From Myxococcales bacterium (lineage in GTDB: Bacteria; Myxococcota_A; Bradymonadia; UBA7976; UBA1532): a DNA stretch of 53,880 bases. Numbering within the stretch: the first letter of the stretch is position 1; every line of letters begins with the position of its first letter. Below the pieces are notes generated by a model. That model was not told where the DNA came from, did not search any database, and worked only from the letters and a program-made list of their open reading frames with translations. The stretch lies in contig PCCS01000042.1 of assembly GCA_002731825.1 (NCBI GenBank), positions 1 through 53,880 on the forward strand, written 5' to 3'. The translations under genes and the position numbers were made by a program. Below are positions 18,928 through 27,228 of the stretch, piece after piece.

Positions 18928-19433
18928 TCTTTTGCTTTTCTCGGCTCAACGGTCGACGTAACGCCGCCACCTTCGAGCTGAGGTCTACCAGTCGTCACGC
19001 CAATGTCTTCTAGTTTTGAGGTTAACTCGACCAGTTGGGCGATCCACCGTTCGGTAACCGCTCTTTCGCGACCACGCATTCGAACGACGAATCGAACTCG
19101 GTCACCGGATTCGAGAAACCGTCTTGCATGACGTAATTTGGTCTCTAAGTCATGGGTATCAGTCTTGGGCCGCAGCTTAATGATCTTAGTCTGCGTCTGA
19201 TGCTGCTTCTTGGTCTTCTTCCGCTGCTCATAGCGCCAGCGTCCGTAATCCATTATTTTACAAACGGGCGGCCGTGCGTTGGGCGATACTTCAACCAAGT
19301 CAAGTCCCTGGTCGGCCGCAATCCGCCGTGCCTCCTCAGGGTTCATTACACCCCGACTGTTTCCCTCTTCATCGATGACCATGACCTGCGGGACACGGAT
19401 CTGCTGATTAATCCTTCTGCGCTCTTCCAAAAT
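18924..19433 (-). CDS. infC: Translation initiation factor IF-3
   Basis: IF-3 binds the 30S subunit and checks start-codon pairing. The N-domain begins RRRINQQIRVPQV, and the linker carries GLDLVEVSPNARPPVCKIMDYGRWRYEQ. The C-domain contains IIKLRPKTDTHDLETKLRHARRFLESGDRVRFVVRMRGRE. In frame there is no ATG or GTG before the N-domain: between an upstream in-frame TGA (19446-19448) and the coding start lie only ATT (19431-19433) and TTG (19428-19430). I take ATT, because infC classically uses AUU/AUC for autoregulation and GAGG lies 10 bases upstream of it. Unusually, rpmI and rplT do not follow; the next gene is a convergent histidine kinase overlapping by 4 bases. Confidence 0.93.
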   Translation of the reverse strand: MLEERRRINQQIRVPQVMVIDEEGNSRGVMNPEEARRIAADQGLDLVEVSPNARPPVCKIMDYGRWRYEQRKKTKKQHQTQTKIIKLRPKTDTHDLETKLRHARRFLESGDRVRFVVRMRGRERAVTERWIAQLVELTSKLEDIGVTTGRPQLEGGGVTSTVEPRKAKD

Positions 19434-19468
19434 CGTGACACAGCCTCATTTCATAAATTCTGCGATGA

Positions 19469-19497
19469 GACATAACGGTACGCTCAGTTTCTGTCAA
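19469..19497 (-). promoter_or_regulatory. Probable sigma-70 promoter of infC
   Basis: Reading the minus strand, a perfect TTGACA (19492-19497) is followed by a 17-base spacer and TATGTC (19469-19474, first three bases consensus). A transcript starting near 19462 would carry a leader of about 28 bases with GAGG (19444-19447) before the ATT start codon, which supports infC being transcribed alone. Confidence 0.5.
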
Positions 19498-19599
19498 TCA
19501 CTCGGCTGAAAAAATCATCATTATGCACCTCTTTTGGCAAAGGAGTGCCTATGAATTGATTTTTGAAACATTGATCTGACCAAGCCTCTTTGTTAATCA

Positions 19600-19655
19600 C
19601 TCACGTCGTGAGCCGTCAACCAAGGGTCTGGTTGACTGGCTGTAAACCCATGGGT
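19600..19655 (+). promoter_or_regulatory. Three consecutive inverted repeats in the leader of the FG-GAP-like lipoprotein gene
   Basis: Upstream of the GTG at 19673 stand CTCACG-T-CGTGAG (19600-19612), then a long hairpin with arms AGCC+GTCAACCA (19611-19622) and TGGTTGAC+T+GGCT (19629-19641, one bulged T, 6-base loop), and finally the perfect palindrome ACCCATGGGT (19646-19655). The last ends just before the GGAGGGG ribosome binding site. No U-run follows, so it is not a terminator; it could be an operator or an RNA regulatory structure. Confidence 0.45.
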
Positions 19656-19672
19656 GATGGAGGGGCCTACCC

Positions 19673-21280
19673 GTGAAAAATACATATTTAAACAAGAACA
19701 ATGTACTTGAGCGCAGCCTAAGTCCAAGACGTTGGGTGAATCTCCTTATCTTCGTCATGGTCGCCTGTACAGACGCCGGCGGGGATGGGAGCAATGCAGA
19801 AGCGGACAGGGGCATACTCATAGATGCTGGACGGGATGCATACATCGTCTCTGGTGATGGTAGCACAGGGTCTATGGACGTAGCGTTTAGAGAGCCTGAT
19901 GCAGCGCCGCGACGCTGTCTTGCACAAAATGTTGAATTACAGGAAACATTTTTGAGCGATCCACTTGCGGATGCCACCGATTTATATGCTCGCTACGAAC
20001 ACAATGGAGACCAGCAAACAGAGCTGATTATATCGTCATTTACCGAGGACCGTACAGTTCTCAGTGTGTGGAGCGGTAATCCACCCATCGAGCAAGGCCG
20101 ATTTGACGTCGCTGGACAAGCCCCAGCCCTCTTCATGGGAGGTGATCCAAATCGTGACCTTCGAACTCAACCCATTCGATACAACGACCGAGCCGTTATT
20201 TTCGCAACGCAGAATAATGGCGAGACGCTTACGGTGAGCTTCTTTGATGCGTCAACCTACGAACAGGTGCAACGCTTCGAGCTTTTAAGGGCTGTCGACG
20301 ATGTACAGATCGTACCGACGACAACTGTCCCCACTATCCTCGCTAATTTGCAGGATGGTGGCTGTGTCATTCAAAAAGTCGATGGGTCTGACGCCATATT
20401 AGACAGGGGTCAGTGTCGAGTCCGAATCGGACAGGATGCCAACGGTGACGAACGCCCAGAGGCTGTTCAGTTTGGGCGAGCCGGACTCGCACTCATCGAT
20501 ATTAATGTTGGCGCTGTTGTGGCCACCGCTGCTGGTCATCGAGCGTCAGCGGTCGGGTACACCGACGCCCATTTAATTTCGGCGACATTAGACGGGCAAA
20601 CCATGCGGGTGAATATCCACGATAAAGTTGAGTTGACTGTCCTCGCCGAGGAAATCACCAACGTGATTAACGGCGGTCAATTTTCAAGTGTCGTTGTCAT
20701 TGACCAGCCTCAATCTCCCAACATCATTGCGCAGTATGAAAAATCTGGGTTTCAATCACTGCGTGTCTTCGAGCTCGGAGACGGCGACAGACTCAGGCGC
20801 GTCGGTGAGTTCGGTCCATTCAGGGCGCTTGCCTGGCGTTTAGACGCTGATTTAAACTCTGATGGGATTCGTGAACTGGTTCTCCTGGGCGGCTCCAGAG
20901 CCGATGGGTTTAATACGGACGTCGAATTTCGCGATATCGGAACGGGTGCAATTCTCTTAGAGATCGGCGCACTCCGGAACGTACGCTTCACGCCCATATG
21001 GAACGCGCTTTCTCCACCGCAACCTTCGAATATCGACAATTGTGCTGGCGATGATTTCGTCGTCCTGCGCGAAGGTCAGGTCAACGCAAGTGGCGAACGG
21101 CAAACACGGATTACCTTTCGTGATGAAGACAACGTCGAAGTCACTCGAACGGAAACGTACACAGGACGCGTTCATCAACTTGTTATCAGTGATCTTGACG
21201 GTCTCGACCCACCGGAACTTATCGAGCTCCGAAGCGATGAAGACACGTCTGCTCGTCTGAGGGTATTCGGCCCAAATTAA
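19673..21280 (+). CDS. Lipoprotein with FG-GAP-like repeats and Asp-rich linker
   Basis: A 535-residue lipoprotein. The start is GTG at 19673 with GGAGGGG eight bases upstream. After a positively charged N-terminus and hydrophobic core, the lipobox MVAC places the Cys near residue 32. An Asp/Gly/Ala-rich linker (DAGGDGSNAEADRGILIDAG...) of about 45 residues leads to a propeller-like domain. That domain has repeated calcium-loop-type phrases DANGDERPEAV, DLNSDGIRELVLLGG and DLDGLDPPELIEL, as in FG-GAP/VCBS repeats. Probably a surface-exposed propeller of unknown ligand. It has no close neighbour on its strand: 315 noncoding bases follow. Confidence 0.75.
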   Translation: MKNTYLNKNNVLERSLSPRRWVNLLIFVMVACTDAGGDGSNAEADRGILIDAGRDAYIVSGDGSTGSMDVAFREPDAAPRRCLAQNVELQETFLSDPLADATDLYARYEHNGDQQTELIISSFTEDRTVLSVWSGNPPIEQGRFDVAGQAPALFMGGDPNRDLRTQPIRYNDRAVIFATQNNGETLTVSFFDASTYEQVQRFELLRAVDDVQIVPTTTVPTILANLQDGGCVIQKVDGSDAILDRGQCRVRIGQDANGDERPEAVQFGRAGLALIDINVGAVVATAAGHRASAVGYTDAHLISATLDGQTMRVNIHDKVELTVLAEEITNVINGGQFSSVVVIDQPQSPNIIAQYEKSGFQSLRVFELGDGDRLRRVGEFGPFRALAWRLDADLNSDGIRELVLLGGSRADGFNTDVEFRDIGTGAILLEIGALRNVRFTPIWNALSPPQPSNIDNCAGDDFVVLREGQVNASGERQTRITFRDEDNVEVTRTETYTGRVHQLVISDLDGLDPPELIELRSDEDTSARLRVFGPN

Positions 21281-21595
21281 GACCACCCCCATCAAATTCC
21301 ACTATCAAGCGGGCGTTTGATAAGCAAACGATTCATTTGCGATCACCTCGCATCGGCAGAGATCCCACGGCGACCGGACTGTCGTTGTGCGACCACATAG
21401 CACCAGCTTATGACCGGATCCGATGCCGCCATGGGCAATTAAAAAAAGCCAATGATAACGATCTCTTATAGATCGCAAGCCACCCAAACCCTGTCTAACA
21501 TACTAAGATCGTTATTGATCTTATCTGGTCATCCCAAGATAAGTCTTGCGTTTAGGATCACATAGGCATACATTAGATCACATGATCCTTTTGTC
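21281..21595. promoter_or_regulatory. GATC-dense intergenic region upstream of the transpeptidase gene
   Basis: No gene is seen in these 315 bases, but GATC occurs ten times between 21341 and 21587, where about one is expected. ATAACGATCT (21455-21464) is the exact inverse of AGATCGTTAT (21506-21515). CGATCT/AGATCG (21459-21464, 21470-21475) and AAGATC/GATCTT (21505-21510, 21517-21522) form smaller hairpins. CTTATCT/AGATAAG (21520-21526, 21537-21543) is another, and GATCACAT is repeated directly at 21556 and 21576. A promoter-like TTGATC (21515-21520), 17 bases, GATAAG (21538-21543) overlaps this cluster. Confidence 0.6.
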
Positions 21596-23038
21596 ATGCC
21601 CGACGAAGGCTCAAAGAAGACCATAGCGAGCGGTGGAAAGCGTCGGATGACAATTGGGAAACCAGCATTATTTCTTGGCCAAATCGGGATCATCCATCTC
21701 TTGATCGTGTACCATGCCCTTTCACACGATGCCGATAAAGCAGACGTCGAAAGCAAGCCCAATGGAAAAAATGTTGTTGTCCAGGACGTCGGAGAACAGG
21801 CAAATATACCGAAACAGCTCACCGCTAAAAGCAAGGCTGTGCAAGCAAAGCTTAAAGCACAAAAAGAGGATGCAGTTGCTAGAGGAGATGTGCTGACACC
21901 CGGCGCGATGCGTGCCTCGGCATTCTACGAGGAAGAGGGACAGATTTTGGCCGATCTGGATCACGGCTGGTCGGGACAGACCACATTGGATCCTTGGTTG
22001 AATAAGAAGGCAAATTATTACCTGAAGCGTGGCCGCGTCGCGGTTGGCGCAGTCACCATTATTGACGTAAAGACCGGAGATGTCTTGGCTCTGACCGATC
22101 ACTTCGACGAGACCAACCCTGCGACGACCTACGTCAATCGAGCTGGGCCAAAAAACATTGCGCTGAGAAAGATCGCGCCGTCTGCCAGCCTTTTTAAGTT
22201 GGTGAGTGGGGCAGCCCTTCTGGACCATGGTCTCGACAAGACGCGCACCTATCCATACAGCTACGCAAAAAGAAAAGTGACCGGCCGCCACCTAGAAAAG
22301 CCTGATTCCAACGCTGATCGACACACCCTGGCGGACGCACTCTCTAAGAGCAATAACGGCTGGTTTGCTTGGGTTACAAATAAACGTCTGACCCGCGATA
22401 TTTTTGCCAAAACGGTGGATAAGTTCTGGTTTAACAAAGTGGTTCCATTCCCCATCTTGACCGACGCCAGTTCAGCTCAAGTTCCGCGAAATAGACTTGA
22501 ACGAGCACGGATGTCGGCCGGGTTTGGAAACACTGAAATGACGACGCTCCACGCGGCGGTCATGACGGCTGCTATCGCCACTGACGGTCGATTACCGACG
22601 CCGCGTCTTGTCAGTAAATTACATGGGCCAAAAGGTGAAATTATCGAATCACCAGCCCGACAACCACTTGGTCGCGCAATGAAAGACTCAACGGCTCGTG
22701 CATTGAGACGAATGCTCACGCGCACAATCGTTCAAGGCACGGCCCGCAAAGCATTTAAAAAGTGGCCAAAGAAGCTGGCGCATATCCGGGTCGGTGGCAA
22801 GACGGGGACTCTCGCCCGTCGACGAAACGGCAATTACATCGGTTACACGTGGTTTGTCGCCTACGCTCCGGCAAACAACCCAGAGATCGCAATGGCAGTT
22901 ATGGTTGGCAACAGCGAGAAATGGTGGCAACGCGCTGTAGACATTGGCCGCGATATTTTGGCGGCTCACTTCCGGCGTAAACCGCGACGAGCCGTTACGG
23001 CAAAGCGCCGCGATCCAAACACCAGAACGACACGCTAA
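21596..23038 (+). CDS. Penicillin-binding protein, stand-alone transpeptidase domain
   Basis: A 480-residue membrane-anchored D,D-transpeptidase-type enzyme acting on peptidoglycan in the periplasm. One N-terminal helix (about residues 24-43) precedes a Lys/Ala-rich stalk. The transpeptidase domain carries all three penicillin-binding motifs: SLFK (Ser198 nucleophile, Lys201), SNN (252-254) and KTG (402-404). There is no transglycosylase domain and no room for the large class-B dimerisation domain, so it is a minimal class-B-like enzyme rather than FtsI or MrdA. ATG at 21596 has no clear binding site; ATG at 21647, with GGTGG upstream, may be the real start and keeps the helix. The C-terminus is Arg/Lys-rich. 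Confidence 0.85.
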   Translation: MPDEGSKKTIASGGKRRMTIGKPALFLGQIGIIHLLIVYHALSHDADKADVESKPNGKNVVVQDVGEQANIPKQLTAKSKAVQAKLKAQKEDAVARGDVLTPGAMRASAFYEEEGQILADLDHGWSGQTTLDPWLNKKANYYLKRGRVAVGAVTIIDVKTGDVLALTDHFDETNPATTYVNRAGPKNIALRKIAPSASLFKLVSGAALLDHGLDKTRTYPYSYAKRKVTGRHLEKPDSNADRHTLADALSKSNNGWFAWVTNKRLTRDIFAKTVDKFWFNKVVPFPILTDASSAQVPRNRLERARMSAGFGNTEMTTLHAAVMTAAIATDGRLPTPRLVSKLHGPKGEIIESPARQPLGRAMKDSTARALRRMLTRTIVQGTARKAFKKWPKKLAHIRVGGKTGTLARRRNGNYIGYTWFVAYAPANNPEIAMAVMVGNSEKWWQRAVDIGRDILAAHFRRKPRRAVTAKRRDPNTRTTR

Positions 23039-23163
23039 CCCCAAAAAAATCACCATGTTCGCAAGTTGCTCGCGTGTCCCTATCCTGATAGACTCAAGTG
23101 AAAGCGTCCACGCCCAGATCGATTATAAACGAGCTGGGTCTAATAATTGGGTAAAGGAGCAGT

Positions 23164-23463
23164 ATGTCGCTTGGTGCTATCGGTCGCGCACAGGGGGGCC
23201 TTCGAGTCGCGGGTTCCAAACTCGATGCGGTCGCTCACAATACGGCCAATATGGCGACAAAAGGGGTGCGCCAAATCGATGTAAATGGGGTGGAAACGCC
23301 CGCTGGTGTGAGACCTCAGGTCACACAGCGGGAGAGCGAGGGCATCGATCCCGTTGCCGTAACGGTCGACCGGACGGTCGCAGCACTGACGTATACGGCC
23401 AACCTAGCGGTTATAAAAACTGCCGACGAAATGCTTGGCGAAACAATCGACTTGATGGAGTAG
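23164..23463 (+). CDS. Orphan flagellar rod/hook-family small protein
   Basis: A 99-residue protein. Its N-terminus has the flagellar basal-body rod signature: an amphipathic helix (LGAIGRAQGGLRVAGSKLDAVAHNTANMATKGVRQ), with AHNtAN..TKG as in FlgC/FlgB/FlgG. Its C-terminus (TANLAVIKTADEMLGETIDLM) resembles the rod C-terminal helix that packs against it. The central domain of FlgC (usual length about 135-150) is nearly absent. AAGGAG lies 4 bases before the ATG. No other flagellar gene is in the window, and the next genes encode envelope proteins, so it may have been recruited to another rod- or ring-like structure. It could also be a remnant of a lost flagellar locus. Confidence 0.75.
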   Translation: MSLGAIGRAQGGLRVAGSKLDAVAHNTANMATKGVRQIDVNGVETPAGVRPQVTQRESEGIDPVAVTVDRTVAALTYTANLAVIKTADEMLGETIDLME

Positions 23464-23503
23464 ACGCCAACGCGCCCTCCGGGTCAGCTGCGAGCATTTT
23501 ACC

Positions 23504-25063
23504 ATGAGACAGTTTGTCACAATTTTAGTGGTGTCACTGATGGCGCAAGCTGGGCTGGCTCAAACTCCCATCATGGATGGCCCCTTCCCGACTCTCTCTC
23601 TCGATGATGATAGCAATCTTACTTTGGTGCGCGAGCGCTATAATCCCGATAAAAGAATTCAAAGTATCTACCTGAGGGTGGCTGATGGAACGCCCGATTA
23701 TGATGTCACAAGTGGCGAGATATTTATCGATGGAGCCGAGATAATCGGGATTATTGTCGACCGTATTGAACTGAAAACAACTGATGTTGAATGGGCGATC
23801 GATGGGGTTGATTACGGGCGAGAGCGCGGTCTTGATGGGCCGGCCCCGTTGGTTGATTATCCAATAGAAGACGGTGAATTCGATTACGCTGAAATGCGAC
23901 AAAGTTCAGTCCGTTTCTGGTTTGGGACGGGTTCAGATATCGACGATATGAGAATTCTGATTCGGTACCCGGAGGAAAATGCATCCGCAAAGTTACGACC
24001 CACACTATATCATAGCCGCGGACGCGACCCACACCCTGACACCGGGGATTTCCCAGGAAGTGATGACCGAGGCATCCAAGTTGGTAGCATTATCGATGTG
24101 GCACCAGATGACGGTCTCTACGATGAAGCCTTCTCCATCGAGTCGGGTGTCAAGCTCAAGGTCGAAGATTTCGATATTCTTGAGGCCGAAATTGATATTG
24201 GAATCATTAACTACGTTGGCGGTGCTGTTGGTCCGGGTACAGTCACCATAGAGAACGGGTTTCGCGATTTAGACCCAGATGGTGATAACGGCGTCGACCT
24301 AAGAGGTGATATTGACCCAATTCCAACCACCGGGATGGTTGCGCACCTTCGCTATGAAGTCCAACCATTGCGCGGCCCCGAGGGATCTCAAATACCCACG
24401 TCTGGCATTCAGGTATTGGGCTTGCCACGCCAATTGATCCACGGTGAAAGGCGCTTTGGGCGCGTCAGTGTAGATACACCAGCCGACTTACCCGAAGGCC
24501 TTTATGAAGGGTTATTGACCATCTGGGAAGATAATAACGTCAACGGAAGTATCGATCCGGGCGAACCGTCAGATTCCGTCAACCTGGTCGTCGTTGTGCA
24601 AGATCGAGTCGATGCAGCGGTCGATGCATCCATAGTCGATGCTGGCTTACCAGACCAGGCTGTCGATATGAATCGCCCAGACCCCGATATGGCCATAGAA
24701 GATGATTCTGATATTGATATGGCCGCCTCCGATCTTGGCCTTGATGCCGCAACCGACATGGCACGGCTGGATCAAACAGTCGACTCAGCGCTTACCGATG
24801 CGGCCATAGACATCTCGTTCATCGATGGTCACATCACCGACAGTCAATTAGATGCTAATTCGTCCACGGACACGGGTTCGATCGATGCGCTGAGCCAAGA
24901 TGCCGCAGCACGCGACGCCGGTGATCATGCTGGCCGAGACGATATTGAACAATGGCCAAGCCTGCCACAGGGCGGTGGCCTTAATTGTCAGGCTCTCCCC
25001 TTTTCACCCGGAAGCCTGCTGGTCATGCTGTTCTTGCTTCCCATCTTGAGGAGGCGGGGATGA
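23504..25063 (+). CDS. Secreted protein with Asp-rich stalk and MYXO-CTERM-like anchor
   Basis: A 519-residue exported protein with a signal peptide (MRQFVTILVVSLMAQAGLA, cleavage before QTP). Residues 20-365 form a mainly beta region of unknown family. Residues about 370-480 are a low-complexity Asp/Ala/Ser stalk. The C-terminus reads GGGLNC, then a hydrophobic helix, then RRRG: the Cys + helix + Arg arrangement of MYXO-CTERM surface anchoring signals. Its stop overlaps the next ATG (ATGA), so it is coupled to the OmpA/TSP3 gene. Probably exposed on the outer membrane; binding partner unknown. Confidence 0.75.
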   Translation: MRQFVTILVVSLMAQAGLAQTPIMDGPFPTLSLDDDSNLTLVRERYNPDKRIQSIYLRVADGTPDYDVTSGEIFIDGAEIIGIIVDRIELKTTDVEWAIDGVDYGRERGLDGPAPLVDYPIEDGEFDYAEMRQSSVRFWFGTGSDIDDMRILIRYPEENASAKLRPTLYHSRGRDPHPDTGDFPGSDDRGIQVGSIIDVAPDDGLYDEAFSIESGVKLKVEDFDILEAEIDIGIINYVGGAVGPGTVTIENGFRDLDPDGDNGVDLRGDIDPIPTTGMVAHLRYEVQPLRGPEGSQIPTSGIQVLGLPRQLIHGERRFGRVSVDTPADLPEGLYEGLLTIWEDNNVNGSIDPGEPSDSVNLVVVVQDRVDAAVDASIVDAGLPDQAVDMNRPDPDMAIEDDSDIDMAASDLGLDAATDMARLDQTVDSALTDAAIDISFIDGHITDSQLDANSSTDTGSIDALSQDAAARDAGDHAGRDDIEQWPSLPQGGGLNCQALPFSPGSLLVMLFLLPILRRRG

Positions 25064-27228
25064 GACGGAGGATTCTCTGGATCATGGGCCTATGCCTCAT
25101 CCCACTCTGCGCTCACTCGCAACCTAATGTGAGACGCTTCGAAGCCTCCCCGTTTAGTGGCAATAATGTCACCGTGGACAGCGCTAGGCCCCTTGGAACT
25201 GGCCATTACAAACTGCGCCTCATTGGCGACTTTGAAAAGCGCAGCTTGATTTTTATGCACGAAGGTCAGCCTGACGATATCTTGGGTCAGCGGCTGACAC
25301 TGGATGCAACGGTCTCCTATGGGCTTCTAGAGTGGTTGGATGCGGGCTTAGTCGTCCCCTTAGCCATAGGCCAAACTGGCCAAGTCGTGAAGGACGACTC
25401 GAGCATCCAATCCGTTGCTTTTGGCCAACCGCGACTCGGCATAAGAGCCAATCTACTAAGCGATCGAGCCAGTGGTTTCGACCTCTCTTTGGTGACAGAA
25501 AGCTGGCTTCTAACAAGCGGTTCGGATTCCTATATGGGTGAGGATGGCCCAGGTGTCCATGCGCAGCTGGTCTCCGCCATTTACCCGACGAGGAGAAACC
25601 AATTAAGTCTGTCCTTGGGCTACTACCTCAGACCACAAACAGAACTGGCAGGCCTTACAGTAGACGACGAGCTTCGTTTTGCGTTAGCGGCAAATCACCG
25701 TTTGAGAGGCACGCCTCTCAAATTGACGGGCGAGACCCGCTTCGCGACCGATGCGAAAAGCCCTTTCAAGACAAAACAAACGAACGCCGGTGATGTCAAC
25801 CTCGGCATTACATGGTCAGCCACGCGCGGGCACGACCTGGTTTTAGGGGCCGGAATGGGTGTTTTATCGGGCATCGGCTCGCCCGCGTGGCGAGCCTTTG
25901 CTGGCTACCACTTTACAGGGTCATTAAGTCGAGGCACATCTGCGCCAACTGCTGACTATCGGTCTGCCGCGGAGCCGCCGATGCCAGCTAATACGTCGAT
26001 ACAACCATTGGCCGCGACATCTAAAGGACAGACGGTCCGATTGGCCCATAGCGATTCGGATGGAGATGGCATCATCGGAGCCGATGACAAATGTCCCTTT
26101 CACGCCGAAGATAAAGATTATTTTGAAGACGAAGACGGCTGTCCTGACCTCGATAACGATCGAGACGGCATTCCGGATACGAAGGATGTGGCACCGACTT
26201 GGGCCGAAGACTGGGATGGTTTCGAGGACTCAGACGGTGTAGCAGATGCGGATAACGATGGCGATGGACTCGAAGACACAGTTGATGCGTGCCCAAATTC
26301 AAGTGGTGCAGGCAATGGATGTCCGGGATCGCCATTGGCCTGGCTCGCAAGACTTAAGCACAGAAACTTCGGCGATGAATCGCAGCCCGTTGCCATTGGA
26401 CGCCTGCTCATACCAACGATGCCGATTCACTTTAATGAGGATACAAATCGCCCAACGGAGCAAAGCCAAGCTGCTATCAGAAACCTGGCGGAATTTATCA
26501 AATTAAAGCCAGACTTGATTCAGATCGAAGTTGGCGTCCACGTCCGTTCAAAACGCAGCGCTCAATTCGACCTTTGGTTAAGCCGCATACAGGCAAGTGC
26601 CCTTGCCAAAGCTCTGGTTGCGCACGGCGTCGACAAGGTTCGTTTATTTCCGTTTGGCTACGGCAGGACGGCACGGTCTGACACCTTCAAACTAAACGCT
26701 TTAGGTAAAAGTCACATCGAGCTCAGACAAATTTCTGAGCGAGAGCCCCCCCCTGTGCTTGGCTCTCTGGACGCGCCTGACGGGTTAAGCTTAGATGAAG
26801 CATTCCGAGGCGGGGAGGTCGTCAAACCCCAAGTCGTCAGACGGTCCAAGCCATTCCGGCCGGCCAAGCCCATCAAGTTTGTACCCAGAAAGGCAAAATT
26901 GACGAAAGACGACCGCGCAAATCTCAAAGAGCTTCTGGCCTTCATTAGCAAACAAGGGCCCGATACACGGGTGGAAGTGGGCGTTCATACAGACGGTCTA
27001 GGTGATAGGAAAGCAAAACTATCTTTGAGCCTCAAACGGGCGAAGGTAGTGGTGAAAGCGCTGGTCAAAGCCGGCGTCAAGGGAGGCCGTCTAGAGGCAA
27101 AAGGGTATGGGGCCAAAAAGCCGATTGGTGATGATAAAACCGTCCAAGGCCGCGCAGCGAATCGTCGCGTAGAGCTCAGAGTCATCGAAGCAACCAAGAA
27201 GAGAACCAATGGGAGCAAGAGCCAATGA
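25060..27228 (+). CDS. OmpA-family outer-membrane protein with TSP3 repeats and two OmpA domains
   Basis: A 722-residue exported protein (signal peptide to about residue 20, LCAHS/QPN). Residues about 30-300 look like an outer-membrane beta-barrel with alternating strands. Thrombospondin type-3 calcium repeats follow (DSDGDGIIGADDKCP, DNDRDGIPD, DNDGDGLEDTVDACP), and then two OmpA peptidoglycan-binding domains. The second is canonical (VEVGVHTDGLGD with the Asp and NRRVEL with the Arg that hold diaminopimelate); the first has HVRSKR in place of HTDGLG and is probably not binding. The ATG at 25060 follows GAGGCGGGG and overlaps the previous stop by 4 bases; the 3' end overlaps the next gene likewise. 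Confidence 0.85.
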   Translation: MRRRILWIMGLCLIPLCAHSQPNVRRFEASPFSGNNVTVDSARPLGTGHYKLRLIGDFEKRSLIFMHEGQPDDILGQRLTLDATVSYGLLEWLDAGLVVPLAIGQTGQVVKDDSSIQSVAFGQPRLGIRANLLSDRASGFDLSLVTESWLLTSGSDSYMGEDGPGVHAQLVSAIYPTRRNQLSLSLGYYLRPQTELAGLTVDDELRFALAANHRLRGTPLKLTGETRFATDAKSPFKTKQTNAGDVNLGITWSATRGHDLVLGAGMGVLSGIGSPAWRAFAGYHFTGSLSRGTSAPTADYRSAAEPPMPANTSIQPLAATSKGQTVRLAHSDSDGDGIIGADDKCPFHAEDKDYFEDEDGCPDLDNDRDGIPDTKDVAPTWAEDWDGFEDSDGVADADNDGDGLEDTVDACPNSSGAGNGCPGSPLAWLARLKHRNFGDESQPVAIGRLLIPTMPIHFNEDTNRPTEQSQAAIRNLAEFIKLKPDLIQIEVGVHVRSKRSAQFDLWLSRIQASALAKALVAHGVDKVRLFPFGYGRTARSDTFKLNALGKSHIELRQISEREPPPVLGSLDAPDGLSLDEAFRGGEVVKPQVVRRSKPFRPAKPIKFVPRKAKLTKDDRANLKELLAFISKQGPDTRVEVGVHTDGLGDRKAKLSLSLKRAKVVVKALVKAGVKGGRLEAKGYGAKKPIGDDKTVQGRAANRRVELRVIEATKKRTNGSKSQ

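Noticed and set aside
21281..21595. The GATC island as the chromosomal replication origin
   Set aside because: There is no TTATCCACA-type DnaA box, no AT-rich 13-mer series and no dnaA, dnaN or gidA gene beside it.
21722..22291. A 189-codon minus-strand frame inside the transpeptidase gene
   Set aside because: The opposite strand carries the SLFK, SNN and KTG motifs; the antisense product resembles nothing.
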